From assembly GCA_945907225.1 (NCBI GenBank), contig CAMDSN010000064.1, positions 1 to 8,320 of the forward strand: a stretch of 8,320 bases of DNA, given 5' to 3'. The stretch's first letter is position 1, and each line of letters opens with the position of its first letter. Made by a program: the position numbers and the translations under genes. This DNA is from Flavobacterium psychrophilum (GTDB lineage Bacteria > Bacteroidota > Bacteroidia > Flavobacteriales > Flavobacteriaceae). The notes below the pieces were generated by a model. The model did no database searches. It saw only the letters and a program-made list of their open reading frames with translations, and had not been told where the DNA came from. Below are positions 1 to 6,232 of the stretch, in pieces.

Positions 1-18
1 ACTGAGCTTGTCGAAGTG
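1..18. repeat. CTTCGACAAGCTCAG-type dispersed repeat inside rmlD
   Basis: The bases ACTGAGCTTGTCGAAGTG are the reverse complement of a form of the TTCGACAAGCTCAG motif. From memory, this motif occurs as a short dispersed repeat in many bacterial genomes, including flavobacteria. The outer arms ACT and AGT are complementary. It is translated in the rmlD frame as T-E-L-V-E-V. Only one unit, cut by the window edge, is visible, so copy number cannot be shown here. Confidence 0.55.
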
Positions 19-261
19 CATCAACCGACAACCGACAATTATGGAATTTACAACTTCAGCAACGAAGGACAATGCAGTTGGTATGATTTTGCCAAAGAGA
101 TTTTCAAAATCAATAATATCGAGATAGATTTAAAACCAATTCCAACTTCTAGTTTTCCAACACCGGCAAAAAGACCAAAATATAGTGTTTTGGATAAAAC
201 CAAAATCAAGACTACTTTTGGAATAGAAATTAAAAATTGGGAAGAGAGTTTAAAAACCTGA
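1..261 (+). CDS. rmlD: dTDP-4-dehydrorhamnose reductase, C-terminal part (5' end outside window)
   Basis: Only the last 86 codons are visible; the frame is open from the first base and ends at TGA 259-261. RmlD reduces dTDP-4-dehydro-L-rhamnose to dTDP-L-rhamnose with NAD(P)H in the cytoplasm, the last step of rhamnose donor synthesis. Recognition rests on the family-typical C-terminal stretch YGIYNFSNEGQCSW, then FAKEIFK, then PTPAKRPKYSVLDKTK and a closing NWEESL. The catalytic YxxxK and the cofactor-binding fold lie upstream of the window. The first residues read TELVEVHQPTTDN before YGIYNF. This stretch does not look like RmlD and is partly encoded by a repeat element, so it is probably an in-frame insertion. 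An internal GTG at 16 could be taken for a start but lies within the protein. A degraded second copy of this 3' end is found at about 749-897. The family call is confident; enzyme activity cannot be judged from the tail alone. Confidence 0.88.
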   Translation, partial: TELVEVHQPTTDNYGIYNFSNEGQCSWYDFAKEIFKINNIEIDLKPIPTSSFPTPAKRPKYSVLDKTKIKTTFGIEIKNWEESLKT

Positions 262-276
262 TTTAATATTATTTTT

Positions 277-742
277 AAAAACACAACAGCTACATGTTTA
301 AAAACTTTTTTCGAAAACAATAAATTTCTGATAATTGACGAGGCTTAAAAAATAGAAAACATAGGTAGTAAGCTAAAATTAATAACAGATTACTTATACG
401 AAATTTAGATAATTACCTCTCTGGAAGATTTATGGTTATTATTCTGAAGTAGTAACAACCAAAAACGGTGAAGAAAAGGCACCCCTACACTTTTCGGATA
501 GTTATTTATATAAATATCTTATGGTTTAACGGAATTAGGAAACCCGAAAAAATGTGTATTTTTGGAGCACTCATGAGCAGTAAAAAATAGATTTAATTAT
601 AGCAAGAAATCGACACTTAAAAATATTTGAAATAAAATGGAACCCAAAAGCAAAAGCACGATTTTGTCAAACTTTTGCAAGACAATATACAAACCACATT
701 TTCGAAGTTATCAATTGAGATAATTTTTTGATTTTGTTTAAT
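277..742 (+). pseudogene. Decayed AAA+ ATPase with DUF4143 (AAA_14-type) domain
   Basis: Translated piecewise, this stretch gives the landmarks of the AAA_14/DUF4143 ATPases in their normal order. A Walker B region FLIIDEA-stop-KIENIG lies at 325-366, followed by KLKLITD. IYGYYSEVVTTKNG begins at 428 and runs into SDSYLYKYLM. After a frame change, NGIRKPEKM occupies 528-554. Then come YFWSTHEQ-stop-KIDLI (557-598), FEIKWNPKAKARF (626-664) and EVIN-stop-DNF (about 704-727). Stops sit where the family usually has Gln, Gln and Arg, consistent with C-to-T changes (CAA to TAA twice, CGA to TGA once). The N-terminal part with the Walker A loop is absent. Pieces are missing between Walker B and IYGYY, and between KPEKM and YFW, where most of DUF4143 should be. 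Living members are ATPases of poorly defined role, often seen in variable regions. This copy cannot make a protein. The family call is from remembered sequence patterns and is strong because several separate motifs are collinear. Confidence 0.8.
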
Positions 743-748
743 AAAAAA

Positions 749-897
749 CGGGAGCATCAATTTACAAACAATACAAATAAAAGTTTTACAATACCTGCTA
801 AAAGACCCAAATACAGCGTTTGTGATAAAATAAAACCGAATATTTTTTAGTAATTGAAATGAAGAATTTTCTGGATAATATTTTAGCATTAAAGTAA
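749..897 (+). pseudogene. Remnant of a second rmlD 3' end
   Basis: Positions 782-850 translate as SFTIPAKRPKYSVCDK followed by IKPNIF and a stop. After a frame change, 853-897 reads IEMKNFLDNILALK and ends in TAA. This parallels the end of the intact rmlD tail: SFPTPAKRPKYSVLDKTK, then IEIKNWEESLKT. The DNA is also alignable: agttttccaacaccggcaaa (162-181) against agttttacaatacctgctaa (782-801), with most differences looking like third-position changes. It sits in the same orientation directly after the ATPase remnant, with no clear gap between them. Only the tail of the gene is present, with a frameshift, so it is not functional. It could come from an incomplete duplication or from replacement of an older rmlD allele by recombination. 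The sequence divergence favours the second explanation. Confidence 0.82.
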
Positions 898-926
898 ATT
901 TTAAATTTTTTGACGGACATTATATT

Positions 927-2153
927 TTGATTAGAAAAATAATAAAAGAAGGTAGTAATCATTTATCGTTATCGGTAATAGTCATAGGTGCATTATGCTT
1001 TTTTATTGCAAATGTTGTATTAAAAGAGAAATTAACGCATCAAGAATATGGTCTCTACTCTTTAGTTATTACCTTTTTTTCAATGATGAATTTATATGGG
1101 CTACTGGGTTTAGAACAAGTTTTTATAAGATTTTCAGATTTTTATCAAAAGAATAAAATATTTACGCCTCTTTTCATTTTAAAATTAGTAGCTGTTATAA
1201 TAGTTGTTTCTTCTTTTTTTGGAACTCTTTTATTTATACAATATGCAACAGACACTCTGCAGTTAAATTTTCTGCTTGTTCTTTTTGCTACTATTAGCAT
1301 AGTTTCTTTATTATTTATATATAATGTGTTGAGGTTAAATTCTGATTTTGTATTATCTCAGGTTTTTTTTAATTTATGGAAGTTTTTTTTAATAATTTTA
1401 GTTTTGTTGAGCTTTGTTTTTTTTAAATTAAACATAGTTTTATTTATAAATTTATTGATGATAATTATAATATTATCATTTTTAATATCATTTTATTTCT
1501 GTTTTAAAAGAATACAATTTAGTTACAAAAAAAATGTTTCAAAAACAGACATTATCAAAACTTCGATACAGTTTTTAATTTCAATAACGTCGTTTTCACT
1601 TCTAATTTTTGGAGATCGATTTATTATACAACATAAATTTGGTATTGAGGAATTTGGAAATTATTTTTATTTAACTAATTTTTTTTTAGCACCTTTTTCT
1701 ATTTTACAAAATTATATAGGTTTCAAACATTTAATTATATTTAAGCTAGACTTTAAAGTGGCGAGTTTTAATAACTTTAATAGAAAAATAATTTTTTTTG
1801 GAATTTGTTTAAGTTTAAGCTTATTCATTTTTTTAAAAGCAGTATCATATTATAGTGTATTAAATTTTGATTTTAATCATTATAATCTAACTATAATTCT
1901 CATGTTGATTATGGGAATTATTAGATTATATTCATCATCAATTACCTCTGCCTTTGAAGCTAAAACCAATGTTAACACATTCAAAAAAGGCAATATTATA
2001 TTTATAGTGTTATCTTTAATAATTGTCTTTATTGATTTTATTTTTATCAATACGTTAGACCTTATAATATGCTCCATTATTCTTATTTGGCTCATAAGAA
2101 GTATTGTTTTTAGGCAACTGTTACTGGGTCAAATTAATAAAGAATTAAAATAA
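927..2153 (+). CDS. wzx: Wzx-type polysaccharide flippase (MATE/MVF-like, O-antigen transporter family)
   Basis: A 408-residue, very hydrophobic protein with about twelve predicted membrane segments spread evenly along it. This length and topology suit Wzx/RfbX lipid-linked oligosaccharide flippases, usually 400-500 residues. The N-terminus has the family look: a short basic amphipathic lead (RKIIKEGSNH), a first helix, then HQEYGLYSLVITFFSMMNLY and GLEQVFIRFSD. A second-half repeat follows around FGDRFIIQHKFGIEEFGNYFY. The protein would move undecaprenyl-PP-linked repeat units to the periplasmic face of the inner membrane. The start is uncertain. There is no nearby ATG; TTG at 927 begins right before the expected IRKIIKEG sequence and is the best choice. 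The frame stays open upstream into pseudogene sequence. The next gene begins 5 nt after the stop, so the two are co-transcribed. Many runs of 7-9 T encode Phe. Sequence identity among Wzx proteins is low, so the substrate cannot be told. Confidence 0.85.
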   Translation: MIRKIIKEGSNHLSLSVIVIGALCFFIANVVLKEKLTHQEYGLYSLVITFFSMMNLYGLLGLEQVFIRFSDFYQKNKIFTPLFILKLVAVIIVVSSFFGTLLFIQYATDTLQLNFLLVLFATISIVSLLFIYNVLRLNSDFVLSQVFFNLWKFFLIILVLLSFVFFKLNIVLFINLLMIIIILSFLISFYFCFKRIQFSYKKNVSKTDIIKTSIQFLISITSFSLLIFGDRFIIQHKFGIEEFGNYFYLTNFFLAPFSILQNYIGFKHLIIFKLDFKVASFNNFNRKIIFFGICLSLSLFIFLKAVSYYSVLNFDFNHYNLTIILMLIMGIIRLYSSSITSAFEAKTNVNTFKKGNIIFIVLSLIIVFIDFIFINTLDLIICSIILIWLIRSIVFRQLLLGQINKELK

Positions 2154-2158
2154 TATTG

Positions 2159-3571
2159 ATGTCATTAAAAAAAACATACATAACACTTTTTTTAATTGGA
2201 TGGTTTTTTTTCCCTTTCAATGATTACAAAGGATTTCCTTTATTAGGAGAGTTTAAAAATGAGACAGGCGCATTTTTTTTTATGGCTGGTTTTATAATTT
2301 TGTTAATTGATGTTGTTTCCAAAGGAAAAATTTCTATTCCCTACAAAAGTAAAATATTTCAAATTTTATTACTTTTTTTTATTTGGTGTCTACTGACAAT
2401 TGTATTTAATTTTCCTCAAGTTACTCAAAGCTATTTTAAGCATACTAGTGGAGTAGAAAGATTTATAAGACAATATTTTTCTTTATTACTCTCTGCTTTT
2501 GTATTTGTTATTTTATATTGGAATGTCATAAAGGATTTTAAGACGGTAGAAATATTAAATAAAATCCGGAAGGTATTTCTTGCATGTTTAATTTTTGCAT
2601 TTATATATGGTTTGCTAGAAACAGCAATAGTTGTTTTTGGGTTTAATTTTATCAGGCCAATTTTATCCTTATTTGATTATTTCCCCTTTTTGGATGTAAA
2701 TTACCCACCTGGAGGACGAATTTCTTCTATTGCTTATGAATCGCCATCGCTAGGAAATTATTTGATTACAATTTCAGGATGGATGTTTAGTTATGTGTTA
2801 ACCAGTAAAAGTAGATATAGATTTATTCCCCTGCTAATGGTTTTGTTTTTGACTTTTTTTTCTGGATCACGAACGGCCTTGATAAATGTATCGATACAGT
2901 TGCTAATATTTTCATTTGTTTTATTTTCATTTCAAGAATACAGACAAACAATTCTCAATTTAGTCAAATATTCTTTTTTAATTACAATCGTTTTTTTAGT
3001 AATTAACGGAGAAAAAATAATTAAAGAATTCGATAAAAAATTAGAAAGCCTCGATTTTAGTGGTAATCTAACAACGTCAATTTCTAATCAAACACGGTTT
3101 GGAATGCAATATGCATCCTTACAAGTCTTTAAAGAACACCCAATTATTGGCGTAGGCTTTGGACAAGAAACGTATTACAAAAGATTTCACTACCCGGCTT
3201 GGGCAAAAAAAAATAATTGGGAATTTGAACTTCTGTATGAAAACAACAAGGTAAAATCATTTCCTACTGCTTACAATATGTATACAAGATTATTGGCAGA
3301 AACTGGAATAATAGGGGTAAGTATTTTTTTGATGTTGATTTACCTTTCTATTTTAAGATCAAAATATATATGGAAGAATGGAAAAGATGAACAAAAAACA
3401 ATGGGTTTAATTTTACTTATTTCTTTTGTGGGGATGAGTTTAAATTGGCTCCAAACCGATTTTTTCAGGCAGCATGGATTTTGGCTTTGTTTGGTTATTT
3501 TGATCAAAATTTTAAATGATCTTAGTTCTTTAAATTTATTAGATCAAACTAAACCATCTAAAATCACATAA
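2159..3571 (+). CDS. wzy: O-antigen polymerase/ligase-family membrane protein (Wzy-like)
   Basis: A 470-residue multi-spanning protein. ATG 2159 is chosen over the TTG at 2156, which would add one residue. Features of the Wzy/WaaL superfamily (PF04932-like) are visible. There are paired short helices at the N-terminus and a segment PPGGRISSIAYESPSLGNY (about residues 181-199). SGSRTALI near residue 235 has the small-S/G-R pattern that begins a helix in this family. A long hydrophilic loop begins around HPIIGVGFGQETYY (about 326-340) and ends with YNMYTRLLAETGIIGVSIFL before the last helices. In a Wzx/Wzy pathway it would polymerize flipped repeat units at the periplasmic face. A WaaL-type ligase role cannot be excluded, especially because a second family member lies at 4960-6228. 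Its position directly after wzx, 5 nt away, favours the polymerase role. Confidence 0.8.
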   Translation: MSLKKTYITLFLIGWFFFPFNDYKGFPLLGEFKNETGAFFFMAGFIILLIDVVSKGKISIPYKSKIFQILLLFFIWCLLTIVFNFPQVTQSYFKHTSGVERFIRQYFSLLLSAFVFVILYWNVIKDFKTVEILNKIRKVFLACLIFAFIYGLLETAIVVFGFNFIRPILSLFDYFPFLDVNYPPGGRISSIAYESPSLGNYLITISGWMFSYVLTSKSRYRFIPLLMVLFLTFFSGSRTALINVSIQLLIFSFVLFSFQEYRQTILNLVKYSFLITIVFLVINGEKIIKEFDKKLESLDFSGNLTTSISNQTRFGMQYASLQVFKEHPIIGVGFGQETYYKRFHYPAWAKKNNWEFELLYENNKVKSFPTAYNMYTRLLAETGIIGVSIFLMLIYLSILRSKYIWKNGKDEQKTMGLILLISFVGMSLNWLQTDFFRQHGFWLCLVILIKILNDLSSLNLLDQTKPSKIT

Positions 3572-3586
3572 GTATTTCCTCAAGAC

Positions 3587-4393
3587 ATGAAAAAAATAAT
3601 TTTATTAATTCCCCATTTTAATAACCCAGTTGGCTTAAAATCTTCAATCCTTTCAATTAATGAGGACATACCTTTAGACATTCTTATTGTTGACGACGGG
3701 AGTAATGATAAAATTGATTTAGCAGATTTGCAAAGTAATTATTTATGTGGAGCAATAGAAATAGAGTATTTATCTAAAAACCAGGGAATAGAAAAAGCAC
3801 TTAATACAGGCCTTGCCATAATAAAAAGTAAAAATTATAAATATGTTGGGAGATTGGATTGTGGTGATTTTTGTAAAAAGGACAAATTTAGTAAGCAGAT
3901 AAGTTATTTAGAGGAAAATAATCAAATCGCTTTATTGGGTAGTTGGGCTAATGTAATTGATGAAGATGGAAATTTTATGTATGATTTAAAGCACCCAACA
4001 TCATATGATCAAATAAAAAAACAGATATATATAAACAGCACTTTTGTTCATCCCACTGTGGTTTTTAATACTGCTCTTCTAGATAAAATAGGGTACTATC
4101 CTGAAAATTATAAATATGCAGAAGATTATGCTTATTTTATAAGGATAGCAAAAAACTTCAGAGTAGAAAATTACCCTGAAGTTTTGTTGGATTATGTCGT
4201 TTCGGCTGAATCTATTTCTTCAAAAAAAAGAAAGCAACAAGTGTTAAGCAGAATTAGAATAATTTATGATAACTTTTATTTTGGATTCCATCCCGTTTAC
4301 GGACTTTTAAGAAACAGCATACTGTATTTTGTATCAAGAGCTAATTCTGATAAAATAAAAAAGATCATTCTTTATATAAAAACAAGAAGTTAA
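3587..4393 (+). CDS. Family 2 glycosyltransferase (GT2, GT-A fold)
   Basis: A 268-residue cytoplasmic enzyme starting at ATG 3587, 15 nt after the wzy stop. It begins with KKIILLIPHFNNPVGL and a Rossmann-like strand. ILIVDDGSND carries the nucleotide-binding Asp pair at residues 36-37. YVGRLDCGDF (Asp91 and Asp94) is in the place of the usual RLDADD, the metal-binding DxD-type motif, here with Cys-Gly in the middle. SWANVIDEDG and STFVHPTVVFN follow. YAEDYAYFIRIAK holds Glu179-Asp180, in the position of the catalytic base. This matches small GT2 enzymes that add one sugar to the growing lipid-linked repeat unit. Donor and linkage cannot be predicted. It is the last gene of the first forward block and converges on the lipoprotein gene, whose stop is 6 nt away. 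No clear hairpin terminator is visible in that short gap. Confidence 0.88.
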   Translation: MKKIILLIPHFNNPVGLKSSILSINEDIPLDILIVDDGSNDKIDLADLQSNYLCGAIEIEYLSKNQGIEKALNTGLAIIKSKNYKYVGRLDCGDFCKKDKFSKQISYLEENNQIALLGSWANVIDEDGNFMYDLKHPTSYDQIKKQIYINSTFVHPTVVFNTALLDKIGYYPENYKYAEDYAYFIRIAKNFRVENYPEVLLDYVVSAESISSKKRKQQVLSRIRIIYDNFYFGFHPVYGLLRNSILYFVSRANSDKIKKIILYIKTRS

Positions 4394-4399
4394 TGCCAC

Positions 4400-4750
4400 T
4401 TATTTCTGATCTTTTTTGAATTCTAATTTTGGAAGTATTTCACCAACAATTGGAAATTGTTCAAGCGTTTTTGTTGCCACATTTTTAACCACATTATTTT
4501 TACCATTCAATATAGAATTAAGATAGTCTGTTGTTGCTGGTTCAGACATTGCTCTCCATCTAACACCTTCTTTTATCACAAACCAATCCCCTTTATCAGA
4601 CATTACAACTTTGCCTTCCAAGCCAGCATAATAATCAGCTAGTGTATCAGATGCAACTTCTGTACTAACATCGTTATCAGCTGTTTTTTTAGAATTACAA
4701 GAAAAGAGCATTGTGGTAATGCAAAATAAAAGTGTTAAAATATATTTCAT
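4400..4750 (-). CDS. Small predicted lipoprotein of unknown family
   Basis: A 116-residue protein read on the minus strand, opposite to everything around it. It starts with a short basic n-region (MKY), a hydrophobic core and a lipobox ending LFSC at residues 15-18. It is therefore likely cleaved before Cys18 and lipidated, anchored in the inner or outer membrane. The mature part begins with a Lys/Thr/Asp-rich linker, then a compact region with GLEGKVVMSDKGDWFVIKEG and VRWRAMSEPATTDYLNSIL, and ends in EFKKDQK. I do not recognise a family. A Bacteroidota-type promoter sits just upstream on its strand (-7 box 4783-4790), so it appears to be its own transcription unit. Coding is supported by the signal peptide, an ATG start and the promoter. 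The plus-strand frame at 4457-4642 is only its shadow. A role in regulating or exporting the polysaccharide is possible but would be a guess. Confidence 0.8.
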   Translation of the reverse strand: MKYILTLLFCITTMLFSCNSKKTADNDVSTEVASDTLADYYAGLEGKVVMSDKGDWFVIKEGVRWRAMSEPATTDYLNSILNGKNNVVKNVATKTLEQFPIVGEILPKLEFKKDQK

Positions 4751-4782
4751 TTTGTTTAAAATTAAAATTTAGACTTCAAAGA

Positions 4783-4813
4783 CAAACTTAAGATGATATT
4801 TTTAATCAAGCAA
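4783..4813 (-). promoter_or_regulatory. Predicted Bacteroidota-type promoter for the lipoprotein gene
   Basis: On the minus strand, TAAGTTTG (complement of 4783-4790) matches the -7 consensus TAnnTTTG exactly. TTG (complement of 4811-4813) lies 20 nt upstream, within the 17-23 nt spacing reported for Flavobacterium promoters. Transcription would begin around 4776, leaving a leader of about 25 nt before the ATG at 4750. Seen by eye only; in AT-rich DNA such matches can occur by chance. Confidence 0.55.
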
Positions 4814-4902
4814 CTATTTGGCAAACATTTTTTATGAGTAAAACTATATTATCAACTAAATGGGAGTTAAGTATTATTTAAAATAGTTTGTATATAAATT
4901 TT

Positions 4903-4935
4903 TTGTTTATTAAAAGCATCAAATATTTATCTTTG
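4903..4935 (+). promoter_or_regulatory. Predicted Bacteroidota-type promoter for the second forward block
   Basis: TATCTTTG at 4928-4935 matches the -7 consensus TAnnTTTG, and TTG at 4903-4905 lies 22 nt upstream (allowed spacing 17-23). The implied start near 4941 leaves a leader of about 19 nt before ATG 4960. This supports that ATG over the upstream in-frame TTG at 4888, which would fall before the promoter. It would restart transcription after the inverted lipoprotein gene. Confidence 0.55.
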
Positions 4936-4959
4936 CTTGTTTTGAATAAAAGTCAAAAA

Positions 4960-6228
4960 ATGGGGTTTTTATCTATAGATACAATTTTGAATAAAGTAAG
5001 GAATTTAATTTTTAGTAAATTTAAAGAAAATCCATTTGATGTTTTTTTTGGCTTATTGCTTTTTACAGCGCCAATTTTACCAAAGGTTTCTAATGTTTTA
5101 CTTGCGTTTTTAATTTTATATTTAATTTTTGACAGAAAAGATTATACCAATATTAAAATAGAGTTACTTAAAAAGCCGTTGTTTTATGTATTGTTTTTTT
5201 TGCTTTTTTATTGGTTATTTATGGGATTAGTTACTAATTCTTTAGAAGAAACAAATTATTCGCTGCTAATACCAGTTTTTATTATTCCATTTTTATTTTT
5301 AAAAGTAAAAAGTAAAGAAACATTTTTATGGGCTATTTCAGCACTCTCCTTTATGATTTCGATTAGAGGAATTTACGGCCTTCTACATTTTTACATTCAA
5401 AATCATCAATTCCTGCCTTTTGAAGGACAAGTTATTAATGAAGTCTTAGGTTTGGAGCGCCCTTATTTAGGCTTTATTTCTGTTATTGGGGCATTATCAT
5501 CACTTCAATTGGCTCAAATATATACTAAATATAAAGTATGGTTTATTATTTATTCAATATTCATCGTTGGTTTTGTGTTTTTAATTTCAGCTAGAATCTC
5601 GGCCATAACAGTCCTTTTTTTATTATTTATTTTTCTTGTATTTTATTTAAAAACCAGTGTTAAAACAAAATTTATCTTCACATTATTGTCTTTGATCTTC
5701 CTTTTTTCTACTTTATTTTTCAATAAAAATTTGAGAGAGAGGTTTTTTATAACCACTAACATACAAAATTCTTTGGTTAAATTAAATCGACATGAGCCAA
5801 GAATGGTTATTTGGAATTGTGCTTACGATATAGCTTGTGACTCGGATTTTAATGTTTTTTTTGGACTTAATTCGCAGAAAGTTTTGGAAGATAAATATTT
5901 AGATTGTTATGCTCAAAAAATGGAAAATAAATATAGGGCAGCATATTTTATTTCCACAAAGAAAAATTCACATAATCAATTTTTGGATATTTATCTGTTT
6001 TCTGGTTTAATTGGTTTTATATTATTTACGTATTTTTTTATTATACAGATTTTTTCACATCGAAAAAATTACATAAAAACAGCAATGATTATTTCTTTAG
6101 TTTTGTTTCTATTGGTTGAAAATGTTTTGAGGCGACAAATGGGGACTTATTTATTTATTATAATAGTTTCATTTATAAACATCGGAGCGTTAATTTTTAA
6201 CGAAAAAAGTAAAATTGATAATATCTAG
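4960..6228 (+). CDS. Second O-antigen ligase/polymerase-family membrane protein
   Basis: A 422-residue multi-spanning membrane protein. The frame is open from TTG 4888, but ATG 4960 is preferred: it follows an A-rich leader, and a good promoter overlaps the upstream part. Family signs (PF04932-like) include GLERPYLGFISVIGAL near residue 164 and SARISAI near 209 at the start of a helix. A periplasmic loop follows with EPRMVIWNCAYDIA (about 279), FFGLNSQKVLEDKY (about 299) and SHNQFLDIYLFSGLIGFILF (about 337). The His-Asn pair in that last motif is characteristic of O-antigen ligases and polymerases. The C-terminal ENVLRRQMGTYLF corresponds to ESFLWRQRGVVFF in the decayed gene at 7332-8060, so the two are related. 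It is only weakly like the first Wzy at 2159-3571. It may be the polymerase, a ligase, or part of a second polymer pathway; sequence alone does not decide. The downstream GT4 gene starts 4 nt after its stop. Confidence 0.8.
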   Translation: MGFLSIDTILNKVRNLIFSKFKENPFDVFFGLLLFTAPILPKVSNVLLAFLILYLIFDRKDYTNIKIELLKKPLFYVLFFLLFYWLFMGLVTNSLEETNYSLLIPVFIIPFLFLKVKSKETFLWAISALSFMISIRGIYGLLHFYIQNHQFLPFEGQVINEVLGLERPYLGFISVIGALSSLQLAQIYTKYKVWFIIYSIFIVGFVFLISARISAITVLFLLFIFLVFYLKTSVKTKFIFTLLSLIFLFSTLFFNKNLRERFFITTNIQNSLVKLNRHEPRMVIWNCAYDIACDSDFNVFFGLNSQKVLEDKYLDCYAQKMENKYRAAYFISTKKNSHNQFLDIYLFSGLIGFILFTYFFIIQIFSHRKNYIKTAMIISLVLFLLVENVLRRQMGTYLFIIIVSFINIGALIFNEKSKIDNI

Positions 6229-6232
6229 CACC

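Noticed and set aside
48..320. 90-codon minus-strand frame opposite rmlD
   Set aside because: It is antisense to the conserved RmlD C-terminus; the plus-strand reading is well supported.
617..889. 90-codon open frame on the minus strand in the gap before wzx
   Set aside because: It is antisense to the ATPase and rmlD remnants, which show clear family motifs on the plus strand, and its own translation has no recognisable domain.
921..929. TATATTTTG just before wzx as a -7 promoter box
   Set aside because: The spacing between TA and TTTG is one base off the consensus on inspection, and it overlaps the proposed start codon, so it cannot drive this gene.
4394..4420. Possible bidirectional terminator between the converging GT2 and lipoprotein genes
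   Set aside because: Only very short complementary arms (AAGT/ACTT) are present with no stable GC stem or clear T-run pairing.
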